This document shows, one piece after another, positions 35,472 to 44,232 of a stretch of DNA of 64,000 nucleotides. The stretch covers positions 1-64,000 of the forward strand of contig CAZAFH010000007.1 of NCBI GenBank assembly GCA_964484265.1, given 5' to 3'. Numbering within the stretch: position 1 is the stretch's first letter; every line of letters starts with the position of its first letter. Under the pieces are notes generated by a model. That model was not told the DNA's origin and ran no database searches. It saw nothing but the letters and a program-made list of their open reading frames with translations. The position numbers and the translations under genes are program-made. This stretch comes from SIAQ01 sp964484265. GTDB lineage: Bacteria; Planctomycetota; Planctomycetia; Gemmatales; Gemmataceae.

Positions 35472-36311
35472 TCAGCGGCGTTTCGGCTTGCCGCCGTTGC
35501 CTTTCGGTTTCTTGGCAAGCCGTACGCCCTTCTCGATCAGCCATGCGTTAGCCCATTCCTTGTCGGCGCCGCCCAAGGGCGGATCCGGCTCGACGGCGTA
35601 ATCCAGAGTGCCTTCGTAAGCACCATTGCGATAGCACTGATCCACGATCGCTTGCAGGTCGAGCGGTACGTCGGCGTCATCAGGGCGCAGCGGAATTTTA
35701 ACGATCGGCAACCGCTCCCGCAACGGCATCGGGTACACCTCGGCTTTCCCGCGCCGGGCAGCACGGCGAACGCAAGCCATGTAACCCGTGCGGGCATGCG
35801 GTTTGATGTGCGCCAGCGGAACCGCCAAGGTGTGAACGCCGAAGCGATTCAGGTCGATCTCAACAAGGTTGGCGTCCGACGTGCAGATTTCACGCTGCTT
35901 GCGCAGATACTGTTCCCGATTCGGCCCCGGCGATTTATTGCTCGGGCCAAGAAACTCGATGACGGTGACAACACGATTGCCGCTCTCGCGGTCGATGATT
36001 TCGAGATAAGTCTCGGTGGCTGTGTCCGGTTCGGTATCCACGAGCAGCGGTTCCGCGACGGCAACGCCGCCGTCGTGCCGCGATTCCGTGCGTCGCTCCG
36101 AGGTGTATTCGACCACGCGAACATCAGGAAACAGCGGATGATCACCAGGGCCCGTCGGCGTTTCCAACAAAACGCTTTCCTCGACACGGGCACGCAATGC
36201 TCCCGGGAGGAAACCTTGCAACGCATCGCGGGCATAGATGATCAAGCCGGCATGAATGTCACGCCAGTGCGATTCGAGATAAGGATCCATTCCAGGAAAG
36301 GGGCTTGCCAT
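35472..36311 (-). CDS. DUF4058 family protein
   Basis: The N-terminus MASPFPGMDPYLESHWRDIH is the hallmark of DUF4058, abundant in cyanobacteria and planctomycetes and of unknown function. The body contains alternating strands and helices with VVTVIEFLGPSNKSPG and YLRKQREI, reminiscent of PD-(D/E)XK nuclease cores (E-F-x-x-x-N-K), an idea that is speculative. The start at 36311 was chosen because the family begins here; a longer start at 36344 would overlap the DUF2283 stop. It ends with a basic tail (KPKGNGGKPKRR). Confidence 0.88.
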   Translation of the reverse strand: MASPFPGMDPYLESHWRDIHAGLIIYARDALQGFLPGALRARVEESVLLETPTGPGDHPLFPDVRVVEYTSERRTESRHDGGVAVAEPLLVDTEPDTATETYLEIIDRESGNRVVTVIEFLGPSNKSPGPNREQYLRKQREICTSDANLVEIDLNRFGVHTLAVPLAHIKPHARTGYMACVRRAARRGKAEVYPMPLRERLPIVKIPLRPDDADVPLDLQAIVDQCYRNGAYEGTLDYAVEPDPPLGGADKEWANAWLIEKGVRLAKKPKGNGGKPKRR

Positions 36312-36343
36312 TAATCGGACTCTTTGTGTAGAAGATTGTTCCA

Positions 36344-36583
36344 TTACACCACGGCAGGGATAGTATGGCCGGGAACCGCGCCGTCAATGCCTTCGAGAAT
36401 GATGCGTTGGAATGTGTCGGCACTGCCGAAACGACTGCGCACGTCCAGAATTTCCAGGCCTGCCAAACATCCCGCTTCATCGTAGTCGGCGGCGATCCCA
36501 CTGGCCGGGTGTTGGGTGGCAACAGTCGTTTCCGCGAAGACGATGCTGAGAGCGTCGGCCTCGGCGTCGTGGATGATCTTCAT
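36344..36583 (-). CDS. DUF2283 small protein
   Basis: The 79-residue product begins KIIHDAEADALSIVF and continues ADYDEAGCLAGLEILDVRS, the DUF2283 pattern. Such genes often sit next to DUF4258 or other toxin-like genes and are thought to be antitoxin-like or regulatory; function is unknown. It lies 10 bases downstream of a small helical protein and 33 bases upstream of the DUF4058 gene on one strand. Confidence 0.85.
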   Translation of the reverse strand: MKIIHDAEADALSIVFAETTVATQHPASGIAADYDEAGCLAGLEILDVRSRFGSADTFQRIILEGIDGAVPGHTIPAVV

Positions 36584-36592
36584 GTCAGCCTT

Positions 36593-36958
36593 TCAGAAAG
36601 CCGGATTGGCTTCATGGCGTCTCCCCGAGAGAACCAAGGACTCCACGATGGGAGCTTGCGTGCCCGGTCCGTTCAATGAAATTCGAGTTCGATGCCGTTT
36701 GTCCTCGAATCGATTTCCAATGCCATAATATTCTATCGCAGTGCTTTGGCGGAATATCGCTCGGTCAGCAGGATCACGCTTCGTCGGCGTCGAATACGGT
36801 CCCGATGGCGCTTGTTCTTGGTGGGCAGTCGCCGCGGCGCGGGCCCATTGATTCATATCGGGCAACTCTTCTTCGATTTCTTGTCGAATCTGTTCGTGCC
36901 GTGCTTTCTCCTCCGGCGTGGCTGGTCGCTGAATGCGTCGGCGAATTTCGTGTGGCAT
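36593..36958 (-). CDS. Small basic/acidic helical protein, unknown
   Basis: From the ATG at 36958 the product has 121 residues, starting MPHEIRRRIQRPATPEEKARH and continuing as a charged helix (EQIRQEIEEELPDMNQW). The C-terminal half is low in hydrophobic residues and may be disordered. Position 10 bases before DUF2283 suggests an operon. I do not recognise a named family; upstream in-frame residues to 37024 look non-coding. Confidence 0.55.
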   Translation of the reverse strand: MPHEIRRRIQRPATPEEKARHEQIRQEIEEELPDMNQWARAAATAHQEQAPSGPYSTPTKRDPADRAIFRQSTAIEYYGIGNRFEDKRHRTRISLNGPGTQAPIVESLVLSGRRHEANPAF

Positions 36959-37206
36959 GTTGCTTTTCGTTAGTACGGCATTCGCGCGGTGCAACCATGA
37001 AATCGCGCCAATGCCTTTCCGCACATTATCCGCTAGCCCTATTTCCTGTCAACCGATTTGTTATGGACGGATAGTGGCTTGGCTATTATCATTCCTTTTA
37101 GCAATATGGTCGGCGCTTGGACTGATGGTTGTGCAGTTAGTCGCATAAGTAGCGGGCGCAGGAACACCACGCAAATAGTCGCTGCCGAATGGCACAAGAG
37201 GTCGCG

Positions 37207-37584
37207 ATGAGAAATGACGAAGCGAATGTCTTGGTGATCATGATCGGTATTGCCAATCTTGTTTTGCTAATCTGGTTCATCGTCAGCATCAACCGTATTA
37301 AAGAAGAACTAATCCAGATCAAGGATTACACCAGGCGCACTGCACTTGCATTGCCACTGACGAGTGGACAAGCCAAGCTGATAAACAGAGCATTTACGGT
37401 AGATGAATCGGTGGCAATCGTGGAAAAACAGGGAGGAACGTTTCGAATCATCAGGAATATGGATTATGCTACGACGCTCGTCATCGATAATGATGCGGCC
37501 GTGAATCCGGAATTAGTGACTTTAGTAGATGAGTGGAAGGTGCGGATAATCAAGTTTCTCCGCAAGAGAGACGTTCCCGACTAG
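37207..37584 (+). CDS. Small single-TM protein, unknown
   Basis: AAGAGGT lies just before the ATG at 37207. The 125-residue product has one TM helix (residues 8-28, VLVIMIGIANLVLLIWFIV) followed by a soluble domain rich in charged residues and beta strands. No family recognised. Just upstream (about 37070-37148) a hydrophobic reading VAWLLSFLLAIWSALGLMVV ends at TAA, which may be the remains of another small membrane peptide. Confidence 0.65.
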   Translation: MRNDEANVLVIMIGIANLVLLIWFIVSINRIKEELIQIKDYTRRTALALPLTSGQAKLINRAFTVDESVAIVEKQGGTFRIIRNMDYATTLVIDNDAAVNPELVTLVDEWKVRIIKFLRKRDVPD

Positions 37585-37722
37585 ATGATCTGCTGCTTTA
37601 GGTTGAATGGACGCCAACGCGTCATGACGACTTGTTTGAAGTAGATGCGAAGTCCAGGTACGACTCGCAAATTCGGGTTCAGAAATGCCGCAACATCATA
37701 TATTCCAAATCCTTCGGGCAGT

Positions 37723-37983
37723 CTATGCACCGCGGGAACGCCGGTGATCGGCTATCGCCTCACAGGCAAGATCGATTTCCACGTCAAGGTTCTCAGACTT
37801 GATTACTGCGGTGAGTTTCGCTTCGGCTAAATCGTCGCCATCAATGTCCTTGTCTTGACCGAGGTAGAAAGCCATTGCGCGGTCGGAGTGGTCTTCCCCG
37901 CCAACAAGCAGCCATAGATGCTCATTTTCTGAGCCGTGATACTCCAAATCCGGGCAACTGACCATTCTGATTTCATTTGGCAT
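37723..37983 (-). CDS. Small acidic protein, unknown
   Basis: AAAGGA lies 7 bases before the ATG, supporting this start. The 86-residue product is acidic (GGEDHSDRAMAFYLGQDKDIDGDDLAEAK) with no signal or TM segment. No family recognised. It is followed in the same direction by another small gene located upstream at 38336. Confidence 0.65.
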   Translation of the reverse strand: MPNEIRMVSCPDLEYHGSENEHLWLLVGGEDHSDRAMAFYLGQDKDIDGDDLAEAKLTAVIKSENLDVEIDLACEAIADHRRSRGA

Positions 37984-38012
37984 TGATTAGTCCTTTGCGG
38001 TGCAATTGGTGG

Positions 38013-38336
38013 CTAAGGGTACTTCAAATCCTTGGCGTGAAGCCCGCGAGCGTTGGCTACCCAGTCTTTCATCCATTTCTTGAGTGTGTCAAATATTTCC
38101 ACTTCGGCGTTTGATTTCGGATGCTCTCGACCCCATTCACAGTATCGATACTTGTCTTTGATGATCTGACAGCACAAGGCGTCTAATTCATCGTCCGAAG
38201 CGAACACCGGAAAGGGATAGTCCTCCATTTGATATCGGAACTTTCGGCCAGAAGGCATCTTGAAGCTGAGCCCCAAGAATCGAAATACCCCGGTTTCTAA
38301 CGCCTTTTCTGCAACGAATTGTTCATAGACGTTCAT
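38013..38336 (-). CDS. Small cytoplasmic protein, unknown
   Basis: From ATG 38336 the product has 107 residues (MNVYEQFVAEKALETGVFRF, then SFKMPSGRKFRYQMEDYPFPVFASDDELDALC and a charged helical end). The frame is open further up to a TTG at 38465 but that extension does not look protein-like. It ends 30 bases upstream of the next small gene on the same strand. No family recognised. The 218 bp upstream hold nothing I can identify. Confidence 0.55.
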   Translation of the reverse strand: MNVYEQFVAEKALETGVFRFLGLSFKMPSGRKFRYQMEDYPFPVFASDDELDALCCQIIKDKYRYCEWGREHPKSNAEVEIFDTLKKWMKDWVANARGLHAKDLKYP

Positions 38337-38554
38337 GCAAGCCCCAATGGCTCGAGGTTTAGGGTACCACGCTTCGCAACCGCGCACGGCTAGCGCGTCG
38401 CGGCCGATCGTCATCCTTGATTCTACGCGATCCAAATTGGCACCGCAAAGTCGATTGTCGAACAATTGCCGTGATCGGGCCGCGATAATCTGCCCGCATT
38501 CGCCTGGGAACGACCATTCCAGGTTGCCTGCCGCTCATTCGCCGATGTCTTCGG

Positions 38555-38935
38555 CTACATTTCCGCTTCCGCCTCGCGCAGCGCCCGGTCAATCTTATCG
38601 ACGGTACGAATGCTCGGTTCGACGCGGTTGTGCTCGATGCGGTTCAACGACTCCGGGCGGATGCCGGCGCGGCGAGCGAGTTCCGCTTGTGACAGGCCAA
38701 GTCGGCGGCGATGGCGGATGATGTCTATCGCCAGGGAAGCACGCAAGTACTCCACAGCCGGGTAGTTGCCATTGGGCAGTTTGTCGGGCAGCAGCGGTTC
38801 AAATTCGTCGGCCTTGAGCAGAAGTCTGTCGAACTCTTCCTCCTCGAGCATGACCATACGTTTGCCTTTGACGATGACTCGTTTGGCCATAACGGGCTTG
38901 GCGATTGCGCCGTTGGATTGGTGCTTAGTCTTCAT
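38555..38935 (-). CDS. HTH (XRE) antitoxin, HigA-like
   Basis: The 126-residue protein has a C-terminal helix-turn-helix (DIIRHRRRLGLSQAELARRAGIRPESLNRIEHNRVEPSIRTVDKI, residues about 75-118). The N-terminal part, with RMVMLEEEEFDRLLLKADE, resembles a Phd-like toxin-binding region. AAAGGA lies 5 bases before ATG 38935. Its start overlaps the end of the toxin gene by 11 bases, so toxin and antitoxin are translated together. It should repress their promoter. Confidence 0.88.
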   Translation of the reverse strand: MKTKHQSNGAIAKPVMAKRVIVKGKRMVMLEEEEFDRLLLKADEFEPLLPDKLPNGNYPAVEYLRASLAIDIIRHRRRLGLSQAELARRAGIRPESLNRIEHNRVEPSIRTVDKIDRALREAEAEM

Positions 38936-39179
38936 AAACATCCTTTCGGTGTCCGATTTTGTCAACGATCACGGTGTCGCCCTCGACGCGGAAACGAAGG
39001 CGGTAATCGCCGGTCCGGATGCGATACCAACCCGCCAGGTCGCCCTTCAGCTTTTTCGTGCCGCTGACGGTCGGCCAGTCCTCGAGACGCTTTACGAGTT
39101 TCAGGACGCGGTTACGAATCGCTTTGGGCAAACTCGTGGCTTGCGCCGCCGCTTCGTGAGTTAACTGGACCGTTGCCAT
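38925..39179 (-). CDS. RelE/ParE-family toxin
   Basis: The 84-residue product shows the RelE/HigB fold pattern: LTHEAAAQATSLPKAIRNRVLKLVKRL helices, the KKLKGDLAGWYRIRTGDYRLRFRV strands and the C-terminal VIVDKIGHRKDVYED. The conserved R-x-R-x-G-x-Y-R-x-x-F motif is complete, predicting mRNA cleavage on the ribosome or gyrase inhibition. The start at 39179 has GGAGAG nine bases upstream. It precedes its HTH antitoxin. Confidence 0.88.
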   Translation of the reverse strand: MATVQLTHEAAAQATSLPKAIRNRVLKLVKRLEDWPTVSGTKKLKGDLAGWYRIRTGDYRLRFRVEGDTVIVDKIGHRKDVYED

Positions 39180-39306
39180 AAGTATCCGCTCTCCAGAAGC
39201 AAAAGTCAAGGTTCTTGACGCGCTTTCACCCGGTCTATTGGCGAGTTATCCAATATGCGAATGTCTGCTCTGTTCATGTGAGCTTTTGGCAATTGATTCC
39301 GCAGGC

Positions 39307-39515
39307 CATCGTAACGCGCTAGATGCGGAATTGTCAAAGTCGGTTGACGAGGGAATTATCTTTTTTGTGCGGCGCAGGGAACTCACGATCTGCATGCACT
39401 TCCCTATACCCTTCCCCGTGCTTCGTGGCCAACACCCCCTAAAAGTGCAAAAAAAGGGCCGAAAAAGTGCGAAAGCGCTTGGCCATCGGCTGTTGGCCAA
39501 GCGCCCGTGTTGGCC
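39307..39515 (+). repeat. Dispersed ~200-bp repeat, copy D
   Basis: Starts CATCGTAACGCGCTAG, then GTCAAAGTCGGTTGACGAGG, TGCATGCACTTCCCTATA, GGCCAACACCCCCTAAAAGTG, GGGCCGAAAAAGTGCG, stem GCGCTTGGCCA/TTGGCCAAGCGC and GTGTTGGCCA. It matches the copy at 9121 over its full length by eye. It fills most of the 470-bp gap upstream of the toxin gene. Confidence 0.85.
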
Positions 39516-39640
39516 ACCCCCACCAATCGCTGCGCTCATGGTGGGGCTTGGCAGTGTCCAATCATCAATCGAAAATCATCAATCAGAAATCGTCAGGTTG
39601 GCCACCCTCACCAATCGCTGCGCTCATGGTGGGGCTTGTG
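39516..39640. repeat. Two direct copies of a 37-bp hairpin repeat
   Basis: CCACC(C/T)-CACCAATCGCTGCGCTCATGGTGGGGCTTG occurs at 39516-39548 and 39603-39638, each folding through CACCA/TGGTG around a GCTGCGC-containing loop. Between them are ATCATCAATC direct repeats. A third copy in reverse orientation, with the same ATCATCAATC companions, lies at 56970-57045. Confidence 0.8.
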
Positions 39641-39648
39641 GCGGTGCA

Positions 39649-41415
39649 TCACGCCGCCAGTTTCTTCGGGCGCGGTTGGACGTTGAAGAGGCCGAAGATT
39701 TCTTCTTCGGTCAGGCCCAGCGAGGGCGGCGGGCCGTTGTTGGCGATGATTTCCTCGAAGAGTTGGCGTTTCTTTTCCAGCACCTGGGCGATTCGGCCTT
39801 CGATCGTGTTTTGGCTGATGAAGCGTTTGACGAACACCGTTTCCTTTTGCCCCAGGCGATGAGCGCGGTTGATCGCCTGATCCTCGATGGCGGGGTTCCA
39901 CCAGCGGTCGAAGAGGAAGACGTAGTTCGTGAATTGCAGATTCAGGCCGACGCTGCCGGTGCCATAGCTCATGAGCAGGACGTGCTTGCTCGGATCTTCC
40001 TTGAAGCGATCGAGGATGGGCTGGCGGTCGCGCTGCGGGATTTTGCCGTGGTACTGGAGCGGGCCATACGCGGAGAGCGCTTTCGCGATGGTTTCGAGCG
40101 GTTCGACCCATTGCGAGAAGATGATCGCCTTGCGGTTGTTCTCGGCGACTTCGTCCATGTCGGCGACGATCTGATCGAGCTTGGCGCTTTCGCCGGTGCG
40201 CGGGTCGAAGTTGCAGATCTGCTTGAGCCGAAGCACGAGTTCGAAGACGTGCTGCACCGAGATCGTATCGCCGAGTTCGTTCAAATGGACGATGCCTTCT
40301 CTTTCGGCCAGGTCGTACGATTCGCGCTGTTCGGGCGAGAGATCGAGAACGATGTCCTGGATGACCTTGGGCGGCATGTCGGTCATGACTTCTTCCTTGA
40401 CGCGGCGAAGGATCGAATCGCGCGTCAATTCGGGCAACAGCTTGGCAGGCGTGTCGGGCGGGATGCGCTCGGGATCGACGAAGGCGAAGATATTGACGAG
40501 ATCATCGACGCGGTTTTCGATGGGCGTGCCGGTCATCGCCCAGCTGCGATCGCGTGAGATGGACCGTGCGACGCGTGCCGTCTTCGATTCGCGGTTTTTG
40601 ATGCGCTGAGCCTCATCGAGTACGACGAGGTCGAATTCAATCTCCGGGTCGCCGACGATTTCCTCGTCGCGCGTGAGCAGTTCGTAGTTGACGATCTTCA
40701 CCGGACAGCGCGACGCGTACCACTGTGCCCGGCGTGTCGGCAGATCGCCGCCGAGCACTTCATACGGCAGGTCGGCGGCCCAGAGCTTCATCTCGCGCGT
40801 CCAGTTGATGACGAGCGGCTTGGGGCACACGATCAACGCACGCCGAATCAGCCCGCTCTGCATGAGCAAGCGCATCGCGATGATGACCTGCGCGGTCTTG
40901 CCCAGCCCCATTTCGTCGGCGATCAGCGCGTTGTGCCTGGGCATCAGAAACGCGATGCCCTTGATCTGATAAGGATACGGCGGGAACGGCAATTCCACCT
41001 GTTTGTTGGCGAACAGATTCTCCAACGGCGGTTGCAACAGGTAGAGCAGCCGATCCTTGAAGATCACCATGTCGCTCGGCGGTTTCACGCGCGTCTTCGC
41101 ACGCTCCGGCTTCGGTCCGGCGTTTTCGCCCGGCGGCTTTGCCTGTGTCGGCGCCAACGGCTCGCTGGGTGATGGGAAACGCCAGCCTTGCGTCGTCACG
41201 TCGACGGTCAGCTTGCCGAGCGTCCGCGCCCACGGCGCCTGCGTCACGATGGGCACCTCGCGCACCGTCGATTGAATCGGCCGATCGAAAGCGGGAATCG
41301 ATCGGATCCCGATGGTCGGATCCACCGAGTAGAGTTCGTCCTCGACGTAAAGGTGCAGCGCCTGTGGAGGAATGGAAATGGCCGGTTGCTCGATTTCGCC
41401 GTGCTGTTCGTCCAT
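39649..41415 (-). CDS. SNF2-family DEAD/DEAH helicase
   Basis: The 588-residue protein has an N-terminal unrelated part (1-140), then the SNF2 ATPase: ALIADEMGLGKTAQ (Walker A) near residue 165, DLVVLDEAQRIKN (motif II) near 265, AMTGTPIENR (III) near 293, and the helicase C-half with IIFSQWVEPLE, LLMSYGTGSVGLNLQ and INRAHRLGQKE. Such enzymes translocate on DNA and remodel protein-DNA complexes; it lacks the bromo/zinc domains of RapA. It could serve chromatin-like processes, repair or defence; no nuclease or methylase is adjacent. Confidence 0.93.
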   Translation of the reverse strand: MDEQHGEIEQPAISIPPQALHLYVEDELYSVDPTIGIRSIPAFDRPIQSTVREVPIVTQAPWARTLGKLTVDVTTQGWRFPSPSEPLAPTQAKPPGENAGPKPERAKTRVKPPSDMVIFKDRLLYLLQPPLENLFANKQVELPFPPYPYQIKGIAFLMPRHNALIADEMGLGKTAQVIIAMRLLMQSGLIRRALIVCPKPLVINWTREMKLWAADLPYEVLGGDLPTRRAQWYASRCPVKIVNYELLTRDEEIVGDPEIEFDLVVLDEAQRIKNRESKTARVARSISRDRSWAMTGTPIENRVDDLVNIFAFVDPERIPPDTPAKLLPELTRDSILRRVKEEVMTDMPPKVIQDIVLDLSPEQRESYDLAEREGIVHLNELGDTISVQHVFELVLRLKQICNFDPRTGESAKLDQIVADMDEVAENNRKAIIFSQWVEPLETIAKALSAYGPLQYHGKIPQRDRQPILDRFKEDPSKHVLLMSYGTGSVGLNLQFTNYVFLFDRWWNPAIEDQAINRAHRLGQKETVFVKRFISQNTIEGRIAQVLEKKRQLFEEIIANNGPPPSLGLTEEEIFGLFNVQPRPKKLAA

Positions 41416-41562
41416 GGTTGCACCTCTCAGAGTAAGATGAACATCGACCTTTTCACCGGGCGAACTTGAAACGGAGAGAAATCGGCACGACCGCCTGTAG
41501 CGATTGCCACGAGTTTGCCGAAGGCGACGATGATGCGATCGAATTCGACGAGGACAAAAGCG

Positions 41563-42699
41563 ATGACGCGACTACGACGATGCGTGCTGCTGACGCTATT
41601 CCTGCTGCCGGGCTGCTTCCCGATCGATGTTGCCGTCAACAAGCAGGGCGAGGTGCTCATTCCTCGTCAGGAGGGATTTTTTCTGCACAACTGGCGTTCG
41701 GGAAAAACGACGCCTGTGCCCTGGAAAGCCGAGGGCCTGCCCGTTCACGCACGCTTCGCGCCAGGCGAGGCGGAGGTATTGCTCGTGTCGGTCGCCAAGA
41801 AGGAGTTCGCGAAGGAATACCGCCTGGAGATGATGCCCGTCAAGGGCGGCGCTTCGCGGACGATCTACAAGACGCGCCAGAACGTCGGTTGTGCCGCGAT
41901 CTCGCCGAATGGCAAGAGGCTCGCCGTCGTGCAGCATGCCGACATCTTTCAGGATCACATGCCGGAGATTGTCGTCGTCGATATCGCCAGCGGGAAAAGC
42001 TCGCTGCTCGCGGAGAAAACGGGGCCGTTCGCTCATTGGTTGCCGGATTCCGCCGCGTTGTTCACGCTCAGGATCGACGAAAAGGTCCAAAACACGCAGC
42101 ACTACCTCGGCCAACTCGGGTTGTTGAATGCCACGGACGGATCTTTCACCGCTATCGCGAAGGTGCTCGGCGACAAGCGATGCTTCCTGGCGGTTTCGCC
42201 CGATTTGAAGTATGCGCTGTTCACCGCCATCGCAGCCGACGGAGCGGAAGCCAAGCTCGATCCCAAGGCAGCCGCGGTGCGCTCGCTCTTTGAGCTCGAC
42301 ATCAACACCAAGTCGATCCGCAAGGTCACCGGGCTGGATCGCACGATCGAGTTCGCACGATACTCGCCGGATGGAAAACAGGTGCTGCTCGTGGCGGAGC
42401 CGACCAACGCTCTTCTCTCCGAACGCCGCGACTTGCTTGTCGCCGACGCTCGGCTGCAAAGCCCAAAGGTGATCGCCAAGAATGCGTACGGCTCGCTGGT
42501 TCGCTTCTCAACAGAAGACATGAACATGCCGGGCTGGCTTGACGAGAAGACCGTCTACTACTTCGCCAAGGTCCACGTGTATGGCACGACCGGCCAGGCC
42601 ATTCATCTGCGCGTTGTCAACGCCGACGGCAGCGACAATCGCGACCTGCAGCCAGCCCTTGACCTGGCGATCGACGCGCTAACCGCGCGCGAGCGCTAA
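41563..42699 (+). CDS. Beta-propeller lipoprotein (TolB/WD40-like)
   Basis: The start at 41563 has GAGG nine bases upstream and yields a lipoprotein signal with lipobox FLLPGC (Cys near residue 18). The mature 360 residues contain repeated propeller blades: CAAISPNGKRLAVV, WLPDSAALFTL, LAVSPDLKYALFT and ARYSPDGKQVLLV. It probably binds a ligand or protein at the outer-membrane periplasmic face. The gene diverges from the helicase and converges on the HTTM gene. The function is not known. Confidence 0.85.
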   Translation: MTRLRRCVLLTLFLLPGCFPIDVAVNKQGEVLIPRQEGFFLHNWRSGKTTPVPWKAEGLPVHARFAPGEAEVLLVSVAKKEFAKEYRLEMMPVKGGASRTIYKTRQNVGCAAISPNGKRLAVVQHADIFQDHMPEIVVVDIASGKSSLLAEKTGPFAHWLPDSAALFTLRIDEKVQNTQHYLGQLGLLNATDGSFTAIAKVLGDKRCFLAVSPDLKYALFTAIAADGAEAKLDPKAAAVRSLFELDINTKSIRKVTGLDRTIEFARYSPDGKQVLLVAEPTNALLSERRDLLVADARLQSPKVIAKNAYGSLVRFSTEDMNMPGWLDEKTVYYFAKVHVYGTTGQAIHLRVVNADGSDNRDLQPALDLAIDALTARER

Positions 42700-42711
42700 G
42701 GGTACGTCCGG

Positions 42712-44133
42712 TCAATCCGTCGGTCTGATTCCCAACCAGCTGACCATCCAGTAGACTTCGCACTTGGTCAGAAAGATGCCGTTCATGATGAGCATGATCA
42801 ACGAAAACGACTGCAGTCCCATGAACAGGCCGATGAAACCGTGCAGCAATATCGCCGCAGCCAGGAATGCCCAGCGCAGGCGCGGCTGCCAGATCAGAAA
42901 CGCATAGCCAATTTCAAACGCCAGGGTGAAATACCCGGCCGAGGTCATGAAAATCGTGAAGAGGACCTGATTGCTGCCGAGGAAACGCAGGAAGCTCAGG
43001 TAGATTTCCGAGTTCATCGGCGCGAGTTCGGAGTTCGCCATGCTCAGCCAGATGGCGTTGCCGTTCCACCAAGTTTGGCCTTGCAGCTTGGAAATTCCCG
43101 CGAGCAGATAGATGATGCACAGGTGGACCTGCAACAGACGAATCGCGACGTTGGCAGCCACACTCGGAGCGACGGCGGTCGGCGCGGTCGGCGCGACGGC
43201 GTTCTCGGGAACCGCGCGGCCGAAGAACCCAAGCCAGCGTGCGACGAGCCGAGCTTTGTTGCGCGTCCACCAACCCGCCAGCCATTGATCGACGGAGAAC
43301 CTCGCGCCGCACGGGCTGACCATCAAGTAGAACAGGATGATCGTCATCATCGTATCGACGCCGAAGAGTGCCGCAGGATTTCTTTGGATGTAGCACAGTG
43401 ACAAGAACCAGAGCAGTCCGCTCGAGAGACGCGTGCAAAAGCCGAGCGTGAACGCGATGGACACGAGGATCACCAGGCCGTGAAGGATGGCCATGTCTTG
43501 CGGATCGGTGACGTGGAACCAGAGCGAAAAGACCGGCGACCCTCGTGCGTAGAGATTGCGCGGATCGACACGAAAACGGGAGAAATACGAATCAATCTCG
43601 AACGATTCCTCGGGCGTCGGAACCGCCGGCGGCGGGACGCCATGCACCTTCGTGTAGGCCTCGACGTAATCCCACGCCTCTTTCTCGTCGGCCCCGGGAG
43701 GCCTGAGACCGTTGATGCGCGGATCGAATCCGAATTTCACGCGGAAGTCGTGAATGCGTTTCGCTTGTTCCTCCGTTTTCGGGTAGGGTGGCGGTGGATC
43801 CGAACCCCAGCGATGTTGGTACGCAGCCAAATAATCGTGCTGCCAAGGCGTCGTCGGCGCCGGGATCTTGCCCGCTTTGCTCCAATTCAGCGATCCCGTC
43901 AGCTGCGGATAGTCGTCGATCATCTCACGCCGAAGTACCAGGTCGTACCAGGCGTGCTCGCCCATCAACTCTTGCAGGCGAAAGCTATACACGACGAAGG
44001 AATAGACGATTACCAGCCCGGCCGTGAAACGGATCAACGCCAGCACCGCAGGATCGGCAGGCGTAAACCAAAATCGCTCCCAGCCGCGCAGCCAGCGCGG
44101 CAGTGCATACGTCGATTCGGCGGTCGGTTGCAT
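42712..44133 (-). CDS. HTTM-domain membrane protein (VKGC-like)
   Basis: The 473-residue product begins FWFTPADPAVLALIRFTAGLVIVYS, the start of HTTM proteins (horizontally transferred transmembrane domain, related to vitamin-K-dependent gamma-glutamyl carboxylase). About eight TM helices follow, with LLAGISKLQGQTWWNGNAIW near residue 350. The start at 44133 has AGGGA 7 bases upstream; a longer start exists at 44220. A large extra-membrane insert (residues 60-200) lies between the first helices. Carboxylase activity is not implied. It is followed closely by the next gene's end, suggesting an operon. Confidence 0.9.
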   Translation of the reverse strand: MQPTAESTYALPRWLRGWERFWFTPADPAVLALIRFTAGLVIVYSFVVYSFRLQELMGEHAWYDLVLRREMIDDYPQLTGSLNWSKAGKIPAPTTPWQHDYLAAYQHRWGSDPPPPYPKTEEQAKRIHDFRVKFGFDPRINGLRPPGADEKEAWDYVEAYTKVHGVPPPAVPTPEESFEIDSYFSRFRVDPRNLYARGSPVFSLWFHVTDPQDMAILHGLVILVSIAFTLGFCTRLSSGLLWFLSLCYIQRNPAALFGVDTMMTIILFYLMVSPCGARFSVDQWLAGWWTRNKARLVARWLGFFGRAVPENAVAPTAPTAVAPSVAANVAIRLLQVHLCIIYLLAGISKLQGQTWWNGNAIWLSMANSELAPMNSEIYLSFLRFLGSNQVLFTIFMTSAGYFTLAFEIGYAFLIWQPRLRWAFLAAAILLHGFIGLFMGLQSFSLIMLIMNGIFLTKCEVYWMVSWLGIRPTD

Positions 44134-44232
44134 GTTGGTCCCTGATCCAGGTGGTTTGCATTCCGCTTTCGGCATAGCGAGATGGCGCGGGGTGCAAAAT
44201 TGTTGAGCGCTAAGCCGCAATCGGAAGACGCA

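Noticed and set aside
39300..39640. CRISPR-like array
   Set aside because: Repeats here are hairpin units without regular spacing or unique spacers of equal length.
39238..40557. 439-codon ORF on the plus strand
   Set aside because: Runs through a dispersed repeat and then antisense to the SNF2 helicase.
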